DNA from: Pedobacter frigiditerrae
GTDB taxonomy: Bacteria; Bacteroidota; Bacteroidia; Sphingobacteriales; Sphingobacteriaceae
Direction of reading: 5' to 3'
Length of the DNA stretch: 64,000 bases
NCBI RefSeq assembly: GCF_004331645.1
Contig: NZ_SJSK01000003.1
Span: 62,301 to 126,300 of the forward strand
Shown here piece by piece: positions 1 to 9,143 of the stretch (positions are counted from its first letter, which is position 1; every line of letters begins with the position of its first letter). The position numbers and the translations under genes were made by a program. The notes under the pieces are model-generated. The model saw only the letters and a list, made by a program, of their open reading frames with translations. It searched no databases and was not told the origin of the DNA.

Positions 1-134
1 TCATTTGGGGTTTTATCAATTCCAATAGCAATTTCAGACTGAGAAAGTGGAATCGATTGAGCTGAAAGGTATTCTAATATATCAAGTCCTTTATCGAGAG
101 CTGGAGCCTGATATTTTGATTCATTTTCGTTCAT
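1..134 (-). CDS. IclR-family transcriptional regulator (N-terminal fragment)
   Basis: Only the first 44 codons are in the window, reading leftward from an ATG at 134. The peptide has the IclR N-terminal pattern: an APALDKGLDILEYLS stretch that starts helix 1 of the winged helix, followed by PLSQSEIA at the start of the next helix. IclR regulators are dimeric and usually answer to small organic acids or sugar acids that control neighbouring catabolic genes. This gene is divergent from the rhamnosidase operon with a 219-240 bp gap, so it is the natural candidate regulator of the carbohydrate locus. No other transcription factor is seen in the first 36 kb. The C-terminal ligand domain lies outside the window. 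Confidence 0.8.
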   Translation of the reverse strand, partial: MNENESKYQAPALDKGLDILEYLSAQSIPLSQSEIAIGIDKTPN

Positions 135-321
135 TATGCCAAGTAATATTTTATAGTTAGTTTTTCAAACATACAAAATGCTTTGTAATTTATTATTTTT
201 CAAGATAGGTAATTTTTTTAGCTATAAAAATTTTCATATTTAAAAAAAACATTTATATTTGAATTGAAGCTTAAATATAATTAAAGCATTAGCAACCAAA
301 TTATAAACAGATATTATTTGT

Positions 322-334
322 ATCGCATAGCGAT
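322..334. promoter_or_regulatory. candidate operator palindrome (IclR site?)
   Basis: A perfect 13-bp palindrome, ATCGC-ATA-GCGAT, lies between the IclR fragment and the GH78 gene. IclR-type operators are short palindromes in such divergent regions, so this is a candidate site. Linking it to this regulator is inference. Confidence 0.3.
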
Positions 335-374
335 TAAATATTAGCAGCAACCAATGCTAATTTATTTAAAAAAA

Positions 375-3131
375 ATGAACAGAATTCTAACAGCTTTCTT
401 ATTCTTTGTATTTGCTTTTCCTACTTATGGCCAGCAATTAAAAATTGTTGATTTAACTTGTGAATACAGGACAAATCCATTAGGAGTTGATGTTGCTAAG
501 CCTTCTTTAAGCTGGAAACTGCAGTCTTCACAATACAATGTTCTTCAATCTGCTTATCAAATTATAGTTGCAGATAACTTAGGCGACTTAAAAAGCAACA
601 AAGGCAATATTTGGGATTCGAAAAAACTTACTTCTAATCAATCTATTCAAGTAAAATATAATGGATTAAAGCTTTTATCAACTAAAAAATATTATTGGAA
701 AGTTAAGGTTTGGGATAACAAAGGTTTATCTGCTTGGAGCAAAACCTCTTTTTGGCAAATGGGTTTATTGTCTATTACTGATTGGAAAGGCGCACATTGG
801 ATCGCCTACAATAAAATTACAGATTCTAATCAAACCGATCTTTGGGTAGATGGAAAAAAAGATACTTTCAAAGAAAACAACATTCTGCCAATGTTTCGCA
901 AAAGTTTTGGCGTTACGAAGTCTATAAAAAAAGCTACCGTTTTTATTGCTGGTTTGGGGCATTTTGAAATGAACTTAAATGGACAAAAAGTAGGGGATGA
1001 TTTTTTAGCTCCCGGCTGGACAAAATATGATAAAGAAGCCTTATATGTTACCTACGATTTAACAAAGCAAATAAAGGCCGGAGAAAACGTAATCGGGGTA
1101 ATGTTGGGTAATGGGTTTTATTATGTTCCACCCATTTCTAGCAGATATAGAAAGCTAAAATCTGCTTTTGGTTATCCTAAAATGATTTGCCGTTTGGCGA
1201 TAGAATATACTGACGGTACAAATGAAAATATCATTTCTAATCCAACTTGGAAAACAGCGCCATCGCCAATTACTTTTTCGAGCATTTACGGTGGCGAAGA
1301 TCATAACGCAAATTTGGAACAAAAAGGTTGGGATTTGCCGAAATTCGATGATAGTAAATGGAAATCAGCTTTGCTTGTTGACGGACCGAAACTGAATGCG
1401 CAAAAAGAAGAACCAGTTAAAGTTTTTGAAAATTTTAGTGCGAAAACAATTCAGCCTGTAAATAATGGTGAATGGGTTTATGATTTAGGACAAAATTCAT
1501 CAGCCATTATTGAACTAAAAGTTCGTGGCAAAAAGGGAGACACCATTCGCATTACTCCAGCAGAATTGTTAAAGGCTGATGGAAGTGTTACGCAACGCAA
1601 TATTGGTGGTCCATCTTACTTCACTTACATTTTAAAAGGCGATGGTTTAGAAACTTGGCGACCAAAGTTTATGTACACTGGCTTTCGCTACTTGCAAGTA
1701 AAAGGCGGGGTTCCAGTTAGCAAAGAAAATTCATCAAATAGAGCTATTATTGAAGATTTGAAAGGTCTTCACATCCGCAATGCGGCAACAACAGTTGGCA
1801 GTTTTAATAGCTCAAATGAATTGTTCAATAAAACATTTACGTTAATTGATTGGGCGATTAAAAGCAATATGGTCAGTGTATTTACCGATTGCCCGCATCG
1901 TGAAAAATTAGGCTGGTTAGAAGAATTACACTTAATGGGAAGTTCGGTTCGCTATAATTATGATGTAGCCCCGTTATTTAAAAAAGCCTTGCAGGATATG
2001 AAAAATTCGCAAACTGCTGATGGTTTAATCCCTGAAATTGCACCAGAATATGTTCAGTTTACTTGGGGTGGAGATATGTTTCGTGACTCTCCAGAATGGG
2101 GTAGTAGTGGGATTTTAATGCCTTGGTATTTGTATCAATGGTATGGTGATAAACAAGCCGTGGTTGATTATTACCCAATGATGCAACGTTACATCAACTA
2201 TTTAAAGACGAAAGCAAACAACCATATTTTAGCTCAAGGTTTAGGCGACTGGTACGATTTAGGCCCAAATCCTCCTGGTGTTTCTCAATTAACGCCAATG
2301 GGAGTTACGGGAACGGCAATCTATTATTACGACTTAAAAATACTAGAAAAAATTGCTAATCTAATAGGCAAACCCCAAGATGCGATTGCATATAAAAATC
2401 TTGCAGTTGAAGTTCGTAAAGCCTTTAATGCTAAATTCTTTAATGCCGAAACCAAGCAATATGCAACTGGTAGTCAAGCTGCAAATGCAATGGCTGTTTA
2501 TATGGAATTGGTTGAGCCACAGTACAAACAAGCTGTCGTAGATAACATCATAAAAGACATTAGAAGCAAAAATAATAGCCTTACCGCAGGAGATATTGGT
2601 TACCGTTATTTATTAAGGGTTTTGGAAGATGAAGGCAGGTCTGATGTGATATTTGATATGAATAGTCGCTCTGATGTACCTGGTTACGGAATGCAAATTG
2701 CAAAAGGTGCTACTGCTTTAACAGAAAGCTGGGCAGCATTGCCAACAGTTTCCAACAATCATTTCATGTTAGGTCATTTAATGGAATGGTTTTATAGTGG
2801 TGTGGGTGGCATTAGGCAAGATGAAGGTGCTATCGCTTTTAACAAGATTAAAATCCAGCCAGAAATTGTTGGGGATTTAACCTCCGCTAACACAAGCTAC
2901 AATTCTCCTTATGGTTTAATTACCACCAATTGGAAAAAATCAGCAACGAGTTTTGAGCTTGAAGTAAACATTCCTGCAAATACATCGGCTACAGTTTATT
3001 TACCTGTAAACGGACCACAAAGCATAATTAATGAAGGTAATGGAGAGTTCAAAATTCTTAATTACGATGGGAATAAAGCAAAAATTGCCATAGGTTCTGG
3101 CGTTTATAAATTTAAAGTTCAAAACAAATGA
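375..3131 (+). CDS. Alpha-L-rhamnosidase, GH78, secreted
   Basis: Hydrolyses terminal alpha-L-rhamnose from pectic or glycoside substrates. I prefer the ATG at 375, which gives a clean signal peptide (MNRILTAFLFFVFAF..., cleavage near YGQ-Q); an in-frame ATG at 354 would add 7 residues. The order is typical of GH78: N-terminal beta-sandwich domains, an (alpha/alpha)6 barrel, then a C-terminal beta domain. The TDCPHREKLGW motif (about residues 504-514) supplies the general-acid Glu, and TALTESW (Glu near 784) the probable base. Length is about 918 residues, normal for the family. It overlaps the next gene by 4 bp (ATGA), so the two are translationally coupled. Substrate cannot be told from sequence alone. 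Confidence 0.93.
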   Translation: MNRILTAFLFFVFAFPTYGQQLKIVDLTCEYRTNPLGVDVAKPSLSWKLQSSQYNVLQSAYQIIVADNLGDLKSNKGNIWDSKKLTSNQSIQVKYNGLKLLSTKKYYWKVKVWDNKGLSAWSKTSFWQMGLLSITDWKGAHWIAYNKITDSNQTDLWVDGKKDTFKENNILPMFRKSFGVTKSIKKATVFIAGLGHFEMNLNGQKVGDDFLAPGWTKYDKEALYVTYDLTKQIKAGENVIGVMLGNGFYYVPPISSRYRKLKSAFGYPKMICRLAIEYTDGTNENIISNPTWKTAPSPITFSSIYGGEDHNANLEQKGWDLPKFDDSKWKSALLVDGPKLNAQKEEPVKVFENFSAKTIQPVNNGEWVYDLGQNSSAIIELKVRGKKGDTIRITPAELLKADGSVTQRNIGGPSYFTYILKGDGLETWRPKFMYTGFRYLQVKGGVPVSKENSSNRAIIEDLKGLHIRNAATTVGSFNSSNELFNKTFTLIDWAIKSNMVSVFTDCPHREKLGWLEELHLMGSSVRYNYDVAPLFKKALQDMKNSQTADGLIPEIAPEYVQFTWGGDMFRDSPEWGSSGILMPWYLYQWYGDKQAVVDYYPMMQRYINYLKTKANNHILAQGLGDWYDLGPNPPGVSQLTPMGVTGTAIYYYDLKILEKIANLIGKPQDAIAYKNLAVEVRKAFNAKFFNAETKQYATGSQAANAMAVYMELVEPQYKQAVVDNIIKDIRSKNNSLTAGDIGYRYLLRVLEDEGRSDVIFDMNSRSDVPGYGMQIAKGATALTESWAALPTVSNNHFMLGHLMEWFYSGVGGIRQDEGAIAFNKIKIQPEIVGDLTSANTSYNSPYGLITTNWKKSATSFELEVNIPANTSATVYLPVNGPQSIINEGNGEFKILNYDGNKAKIAIGSGVYKFKVQNK

Positions 3132-4231
3132 GAAAGATAAGTTTAGCTTTTTTCCTGTTTGTTTGTGCATTAAAAGTAAATGCTCAAAAATCTAATCCTG
3201 TTTCTCAAGCAGAAATGGAAAAGATTTATCAAGAAGTAAAAACACCTTTTAAATATGGTTTAGTGTTAGTTCCTAATGATGAACAACATAAAATGGATTG
3301 CCCAACTATTTTCCGAAAAGGGAAATTTTGGTACATGACTTACTTGATTTACAGTGGAAGAGGTTATGAAACTTGGTTGGCAAAAAGTAAGGATTTATTG
3401 AACTGGGAAACCCTCGGCAAACAAATGTCATTTGGTGATGCAGGCAACTGGGATGACAATCAAAAAGCAGGTTACAATGCTTTAAGCAATACAAAATGGG
3501 ATGGAAATTATAAGCTGTCTAAATTCGATGGCAAATATTGGATGTCTTATTTCGGTGGTAAGGAAAAAGGTTATGAAACTGAACCCTTATCTATCGGAAT
3601 GGCTTATGTAGAAAGTAATCCTTGGTCTGCTCAAGAATGGACAAGATTAGCAAAACCAGTTTTAACTTCAGCAGATGCTGATGTAAGGTGGTGGGAAAAC
3701 AGGAATAAACTTTTCAAAAGTTCGATAATTGAAGATAAAGAAAAGTTAACAGGACATCACTTTGTGATGTATTACAATGCAGTTGGCGATTCGTTGGTAA
3801 ACAATAAAAAAACAAGGTGGTATGAGCGCATTGGAATGGCTGTTTCTGATGACATGGTAAATTGGAAAAGATTTCAGAAAAATCCGGTTGTTCATCACCC
3901 AGTTGGGATAACAGGAGACGGAGTGATACAGCAAATAAATAATACTTGGGTAATGTTTTATTTCGGTGCTTTTTGGGAAGATAGAAAAGGCGCATTTAAT
4001 CGTTTTGCTGCTTCAAATGATTTAGTGAACTGGACAGATTGGAACGGCGAAAACCTTATTCAGTCTTCAGAAAAATATGATGAATTATATGCGCATAAAT
4101 CTTTCGTGTTAAAACATAAAGGAATTGTTTATCATTTCTATTGTGCGGTAAATAAGAAAAACCAACGAGGAATTGCAGTTGCAACTTCAAGAGATTTAGG
4201 GAAAAGTAAAGTGAATTTTGTAAACCAGTAA
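3128..4231 (+). CDS. Secreted five-bladed beta-propeller glycosidase (GH43/GH117/GH130-like)
   Basis: 367 residues with a signal peptide (cleavage near VNA-Q). Repeated blade signatures are visible: a D-x-P-T-[IV]-F strand followed by WYM-Y, the S-KDLLNWE motif, a second D-M-VNWKRF and a third NDLVNWTDW. These SxDxxxW repeats mark furanosidase-type propellers such as GH43, GH117 and GH130, but I cannot assign a family or linkage. Conserved acids in the MDCPTIF strand and near GDGVIQ may be catalytic. It sits between GH78 and GH2 with a 4-bp and a 1-bp overlap, so it is made together with them and probably acts on the same glycan. Confidence 0.75.
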   Translation: MRKISLAFFLFVCALKVNAQKSNPVSQAEMEKIYQEVKTPFKYGLVLVPNDEQHKMDCPTIFRKGKFWYMTYLIYSGRGYETWLAKSKDLLNWETLGKQMSFGDAGNWDDNQKAGYNALSNTKWDGNYKLSKFDGKYWMSYFGGKEKGYETEPLSIGMAYVESNPWSAQEWTRLAKPVLTSADADVRWWENRNKLFKSSIIEDKEKLTGHHFVMYYNAVGDSLVNNKKTRWYERIGMAVSDDMVNWKRFQKNPVVHHPVGITGDGVIQQINNTWVMFYFGAFWEDRKGAFNRFAASNDLVNWTDWNGENLIQSSEKYDELYAHKSFVLKHKGIVYHFYCAVNKKNQRGIAVATSRDLGKSKVNFVNQ

Positions 4232-6648
4232 TGATTAACAATTTAAAATATAAAATCTTATTTCTAATGCTTTTTGCGAGCGTTGGAACTTATGCGCAAT
4301 CAAGAGTTAGAGAAAGTTTTAACAAAAATTGGAAGTTCTTTTTAGGCGATGAGCCTAAAGCAAAAAGCACAACTTTTAATGATGCTAAATGGCGTAAATT
4401 AACATTACCCCACGATTGGAGCATTGAAGGGAAATTCGACGAGAAAAATCCTGCTAAACCAGAGGGTGGTGGATTACCGACTGGAATTGGTTGGTATAGA
4501 AAAGATTTTATCGCTCCAGCAAATTTTCAAAATAGAATTACAACCATAGAATTTGATGGTGTTTACAAAAACTCCGAGGTTTGGTTAAATGGTCAATTTA
4601 TAGGCAAACGTCCGTATGGCTACATCTCATTTGCTTACGATTTAAGCAAATATCTAAAAGCAGGTAAAAATACCATCGTTGTTAAGGTAGATAATTCTGC
4701 CCAACCAGATTCACGTTGGTATTCGGGTTCTGGAATTTACAGAAATGTATGGTTAACCTCAACTTCAAAAGTGGCAATTGCTCATTGGGGAGTGAAAGTA
4801 GACCCACAACTTTCTACAGATGGGAGCAAGGTTTTAGTTAATGTTGGTACTATCATTTACAACAAGACCAAACAAAATCAAACTGGTGCTTTAATCAACT
4901 CAATTTATGATGAAAATGGCAAGTTAGTTAAAAAGAGTAATTCATATTTTTTAAAACTAGATACCGGTAACCTAGATATGACTACAGATTTATCTATCAA
5001 AAATCCAATTCTATGGTCGGTGGCTCATCCAAAACAATATAAATTGGTTACTGAAATTTTGCAGAATGGAAAAGTAATCGATAGCAAAACCACTTTATTC
5101 GGTATTCGTTCATTCAATTTTGATGCTCAAAAAGGTTTTTCATTAAACGGAAAATCAATGAAGATTCAAGGTGTTTGTTTGCACCATGATTTAGGTGCTT
5201 TAGGTGCAGCTGTAAATGTCAGCGCAATGGAGCGTCAGTTAGAAATCATGAAAGCGATGGGCGTAAACGCAATAAGAACAGCGCACAATCCTCCAGCGCC
5301 AGAATTTCTAGATCTATGTGATAAAATGGGCTTTTTGGTAATGGATGAAGCTTTTGACATGTGGGCTAAAAAGAAAAATAAAAACGATTACCATTTAAAT
5401 TTCCCCAATTGGCATAGAACAGATTTGGAAGATATGGTTAAGCGTGATATTAATCACCCATCCATCATTTTATGGAGTATTGGAAATGAAATTCGCGAAC
5501 AGTTTGATAGTACAGGTATTGCGCTCACTAAAGAACTGGTTACCATTGTTAAAAATTTAGATAGAACTCGCCCCGTAATTTCTGCACTTACAGAAACCAT
5601 TGCCGAAAAAAACTTCATCTACCAAGCTGGTGCTTTAGATATTTACGGATTAAATTATAACCATAAAAAGTATAAAGATTTCCCAATTAACTATCCGAAT
5701 GTTAAGTTTTTAGCTGCAGAAACTACGTCTGCTTTAGAAACTAGAGGTTATTATGATACTGCCGATAGCATTCGCCGTTGGCCAAAAGACGGGAAAACCA
5801 AATTTACAGAAGGTAATAAGGATTGGGCAGCTTCAGCCTATGATAATGTTTCAGCCTATTGGGGTTCAACCCATGAAGAAACTTTAAAGGAAGCTAAAAA
5901 ATACAACCATGTTTCGGGCATTTTTGTATGGACTGGATTTGATTATTTGGGCGAACCTTTGCCTTATGCTTGGCCTGCTAGAAGCTCTTATTTTGGTATT
6001 GTAGACTTGGCAGGCTTCCCTAAAGATTCTTATTATTTATACCAAAGCGAGTGGACCAACAAACCTGTTTTACACATCTTACCGCATTGGAACTGGTCAG
6101 CAGGCAGATCTGTGGAGGTTTGGGCTTATTACAACAATGCTGATGAAGTAGAATTGTATCTGAATGGAAAATCGCTTGGCAAAAAGAGCAAACAAGGCGA
6201 AGATTTGCACGTGATGTGGAAGGTGAATTATGAAGTTGGAACGTTAAAAGCCATTTCTCGCAAAGGCGGAAAAGAAGTTTTGGTTAGAGAAATTAAAACT
6301 GCAGGTGCTCCAGCTAAAATTGAATTGATTGCTGATAGAAAAAATATTAAAGCCGATGGTAAAGATTTATCATTTATTACAGTCAGGGTTTTAGATAAGG
6401 ATGGGAGTTTAGTGCCAAATGCGGATAATTTAGTGAATTTTAAAATAGAAGGAGAAGGTTTCATTGCCGGAGTTGACAATGGATTTCAAGCAAGTTTAGA
6501 GCCTTTTAAAGCAAGCTATAGAAAAGCATTTAACGGACTTTGTTTGGCGATAATTCAAGCCAAAGAAAAAGCTGGAACCATTAAATTAACAGCAACTTCG
6601 AATGGATTAGCAAGTTCATCGATTTTGATAACAACAGTGAAGAAATAA
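4231..6648 (+). CDS. Beta-galactosidase-like glycoside hydrolase, GH2, secreted
   Basis: 805 residues with a signal peptide (cleavage near TYA-Q). Domain order: jelly-roll sugar-binding domain (about 25-180, with LPHDWSIEG), Ig-like domain (about 185-300), TIM barrel (about 300-600), then a DUF4982-type domain (about 610-690, with the VWAYYNNADEVELYLNG strand pair) and a C-terminal Ig-like domain. The acid/base is probably E420 in WSIGNE and the nucleophile E497 in AAET. Family members remove beta-galactose, beta-glucuronate and related sugars; the linkage here is unknown. Third gene of the first hydrolase operon, overlapping the previous stop by 1 bp. Confidence 0.9.
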   Translation: MINNLKYKILFLMLFASVGTYAQSRVRESFNKNWKFFLGDEPKAKSTTFNDAKWRKLTLPHDWSIEGKFDEKNPAKPEGGGLPTGIGWYRKDFIAPANFQNRITTIEFDGVYKNSEVWLNGQFIGKRPYGYISFAYDLSKYLKAGKNTIVVKVDNSAQPDSRWYSGSGIYRNVWLTSTSKVAIAHWGVKVDPQLSTDGSKVLVNVGTIIYNKTKQNQTGALINSIYDENGKLVKKSNSYFLKLDTGNLDMTTDLSIKNPILWSVAHPKQYKLVTEILQNGKVIDSKTTLFGIRSFNFDAQKGFSLNGKSMKIQGVCLHHDLGALGAAVNVSAMERQLEIMKAMGVNAIRTAHNPPAPEFLDLCDKMGFLVMDEAFDMWAKKKNKNDYHLNFPNWHRTDLEDMVKRDINHPSIILWSIGNEIREQFDSTGIALTKELVTIVKNLDRTRPVISALTETIAEKNFIYQAGALDIYGLNYNHKKYKDFPINYPNVKFLAAETTSALETRGYYDTADSIRRWPKDGKTKFTEGNKDWAASAYDNVSAYWGSTHEETLKEAKKYNHVSGIFVWTGFDYLGEPLPYAWPARSSYFGIVDLAGFPKDSYYLYQSEWTNKPVLHILPHWNWSAGRSVEVWAYYNNADEVELYLNGKSLGKKSKQGEDLHVMWKVNYEVGTLKAISRKGGKEVLVREIKTAGAPAKIELIADRKNIKADGKDLSFITVRVLDKDGSLVPNADNLVNFKIEGEGFIAGVDNGFQASLEPFKASYRKAFNGLCLAIIQAKEKAGTIKLTATSNGLASSSILITTVKK

Positions 6649-6654
6649 AAATAT

Positions 6655-6720
6655 CTCCCGCAGATTTAACAGATTCCGCAGATGATAATTAATCTGCGTA
6701 AATCATCTCAATCAGCGGGA
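6655..6720. repeat. Intergenic palindromic repeat (CGCAGATT type)
   Basis: The gap between GH2 and the next gene has near-inverted ends (TCCCGCAGATT on the left, AATCAGCGGGA on the right) and internal copies of CGCAGAT and ATCTGCG. It looks like a dispersed REP-type element, not a gene. It may stabilise or attenuate the transcript. Confidence 0.5.
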
Positions 6721-6733
6721 AAGAAAAGAGAGA

Positions 6734-7897
6734 ATGATGAGTAAGAATATAATTTTAAAAGGAATTACTTGGAACCATAGTCGTGGGTTATTGCCAATGG
6801 TGGCAACGGCACAGCGATTTGCTGAGCTAAATCCAAATGTTCAGATTACTTGGGAAAAGAGAAGTTTACAGCAATTTGCAGATTTCTCTATTCAAGAATT
6901 GGCAGAGCGATTTGATTTATTGGTTATCGACCATCCTTGGGCAGGTTTTGCTTCAAGAACTAAATCGATTATCCCATTAGATGAATATTTGCTAGCTGAT
7001 TATTTAAAAGACCAAGAAGTAAATTCTGTAGGTGCTTCTTACGATAGTTATAATTTCAATAACCATCAATGGGCATTGCCGATAGATGCAGCAACTCCTG
7101 TGGCATCTAGCAGGCCAGATTTACTGGAAGAAAAAGGTTTATCCTTACCCAAATCTTTTGAAGATTTATTGGCATTGGCAGATAAAGGTTTAGTGGCTTT
7201 TGCAGGCATCCCGATTGATGTTTTGATGAATTTTTATACGCTGTGTTGCTCTCTAGGTGAAGACCCTTGCCAAGCAGATGATATTGTAATTTCAGAAGAA
7301 ATTGGTGTTAAGGCTTTAAAAATGTATCTCCAATTGGCATTAAAAATTGATGTAAGAAACTTTAATAGAAACCCAATTCAGGTTTATGAAGCAATGACAC
7401 AAAGTGATGAGGTTGCTTATTGTCCATTTGCCTATGGTTATTCAAATTACTCAAGAAACGGATATGCTCGAAAGCCTTTGCATTTTCATGATATGATTTC
7501 TTTGGATGGCAAAACCAATTTGAGAAGCACTTTAGGTGGAACAGGTTTAGCAATTTCTTCTAAATGCGAAAACAAAGAAATCGCGGTTGAATATGCAAAA
7601 TTTGTAGGTTCACCAGCTTGTCAATCAAGTTTATATTTCGAAAGTGGCGGTCAACCAGGACATTTAATCGCTTGGAAAAATGAAGAGGTAAATAGACAAA
7701 GCCAAAATTATTATTTAAATACTTTGCCAGCTTTAGAAAGAGCATTTCTTCGTCCACGTTACCATGGTTCTATGTTTTTTCAAGACCATGCTGGTGATGT
7801 GGTGAGAAATTATTTAATGCAAGGTGGAAATGAGTATCAAGTTTTAGCAGATTTAAATAAACTATATCAAGAATCTAAAACCTTAACATTAGCATGA
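6734..7897 (+). CDS. Extracellular-solute-binding-protein homologue lacking a signal peptide (1)
   Basis: 387 residues resembling family 1 sugar-binding proteins of ABC importers: an early TWEKRSLQQFADFSIQ segment, an FDLLVIDHPWAG strand, an IPLDEYL helix and the C-terminal YAKFVGSPACQSS pattern. The start at 6734 (or 6737) follows an AAAGAGAG sequence. The N-terminus (MMSKNIILKGITWNHSRG) runs straight into the first beta strand with no signal peptide or lipobox, so the protein should be cytoplasmic. No ABC permease or ATPase is in the window. It overlaps the downstream CoA-transferase gene by 4 bp. Family known, role here unknown: possibly a substrate-binding subunit or an enzyme on this fold. 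Confidence 0.75.
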   Translation: MMSKNIILKGITWNHSRGLLPMVATAQRFAELNPNVQITWEKRSLQQFADFSIQELAERFDLLVIDHPWAGFASRTKSIIPLDEYLLADYLKDQEVNSVGASYDSYNFNNHQWALPIDAATPVASSRPDLLEEKGLSLPKSFEDLLALADKGLVAFAGIPIDVLMNFYTLCCSLGEDPCQADDIVISEEIGVKALKMYLQLALKIDVRNFNRNPIQVYEAMTQSDEVAYCPFAYGYSNYSRNGYARKPLHFHDMISLDGKTNLRSTLGGTGLAISSKCENKEIAVEYAKFVGSPACQSSLYFESGGQPGHLIAWKNEEVNRQSQNYYLNTLPALERAFLRPRYHGSMFFQDHAGDVVRNYLMQGGNEYQVLADLNKLYQESKTLTLA

Positions 7898-9045
7898 GAA
7901 GACCGTTAGAAGGAGTTTTGGTATTAGAGTTTTGTCAATTTTTGGCGGGGCCATCTGCTGGATTAAGATTGGCAGATTTAGGCGCAAGAGTAATCAAGAT
8001 TGAAAGACCAAGAACAGGAGATGCTTGTAGGCAATTATCTATCAAAAACCTTTTTGTAAATGATGATAGTTTGCTTTTTCATACTATTAATCGCAACAAA
8101 GAGAGCTATGCAGCTGATTTAAAAAATGCAGATGATTTAGTGAGATTGAAAAAGTTAATCAGCAAGGTCGATATCATGATTCACAATTTTAGACCAGGGG
8201 TGATGGAGAAAATTGGTTTAGATTATACTTCCGTTCAAGAAATCAACTCAAAAATTATTTATGGCGTTGTTACTGGTTATGGTAATGAGGGTCCTTGGGC
8301 AAATAAACCTGGACAGGATTTGTTGGTGCAGTCTGTTTCCGGATTAACTTACTTATCTGGTAGTGATATAGACGGCCCAGTTCCATTTGGTTTATCAGTT
8401 TCTGATATCATGTGCGGTAACCATTTGGCGCAAGGTTTAATTGCTGCTTTAATAAAAAGAGCAAAGACAAATCAAAGTGTTTTAGTTGAAGTGAGTTTAT
8501 TAGAATCGATTTTAGATGTACAATTTGAAGTCATCACTACTTATTTAAATGATGGCGGAAAATTACCAGAACGAAGTGCGGTAAAAGGAAGCGCCCACTC
8601 TTATTTAAGCGCACCCTACGGGATGTATGCAACTACAAATGGACATATCGCACTAGCAATGGGCGATTTAAAGTTGATTTGTTCAATAATTGATTGTGAT
8701 ATCACTGATTTATATACAGATGCAAATTCTACATTCGAAAATAGAGACAAATTAATTTTGAGATTAGGTGAAACTTTCAAACATCAAAATAGAGAGTATT
8801 GGCTCGGGTTATTAGAAAGTAATGGAATTTGGTGTGCTGCAGTTTTAAATTATAGAGAAGCTACAAATTTAGATGTTTATAAAAGTTTAAAAATTGAGCA
8901 GCAATTAAATTTGGGTGATGGTAAACATATAAAAACTACTTCAAGTCCACTTAGGATGGATGGTAATAAGTTGTATGCAGATAAACCAGCACCAATTTTA
9001 GGACATCACAATGTGGGAATTAATGAAGAGTTTGAATTAAATTAG
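7894..9045 (+). CDS. CaiB/BaiF family III CoA-transferase (1)
   Basis: Family III enzymes move CoA between carboxylic acids through an aspartyl-CoA intermediate. Family marks are present: LEFCQFLAGPSAGLRLADLGARVIKIER at the N-terminus (about 10-36), HNFRPGVMEKIGLDY (about 92-106) and the KPGQDLLVQ motif with the catalytic Asp at residue 142. At 383 residues it is slightly short for the family. It is translationally coupled to the signal-less binding-protein gene upstream and is a close paralogue of the next gene. The acid substrate is not known; its position in a sugar-acid locus suggests a polyhydroxy acid. Confidence 0.88.
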   Translation: MRRPLEGVLVLEFCQFLAGPSAGLRLADLGARVIKIERPRTGDACRQLSIKNLFVNDDSLLFHTINRNKESYAADLKNADDLVRLKKLISKVDIMIHNFRPGVMEKIGLDYTSVQEINSKIIYGVVTGYGNEGPWANKPGQDLLVQSVSGLTYLSGSDIDGPVPFGLSVSDIMCGNHLAQGLIAALIKRAKTNQSVLVEVSLLESILDVQFEVITTYLNDGGKLPERSAVKGSAHSYLSAPYGMYATTNGHIALAMGDLKLICSIIDCDITDLYTDANSTFENRDKLILRLGETFKHQNREYWLGLLESNGIWCAAVLNYREATNLDVYKSLKIEQQLNLGDGKHIKTTSSPLRMDGNKLYADKPAPILGHHNVGINEEFELN

Positions 9046-9056
9046 AAGAACCTATT

Positions 9057-9122
9057 CGTCACCCTGAATTTATTTCAGGGTCTGTATTGCAAGAAAGATG
9101 CTGAAATAAATTCAGTATGACG
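9057..9122. repeat. 66-bp REP-like element, copy A
   Basis: Two hairpins side by side inside terminal CGTCA/TGACG ends. Its reverse complement matches the element at 28541-28606 at 58 of 66 positions by my count. It fills the gap between the two CoA-transferase genes. Confidence 0.75.
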
Positions 9123-9143
9123 GTTTGTTAAAAAATAAAAAAT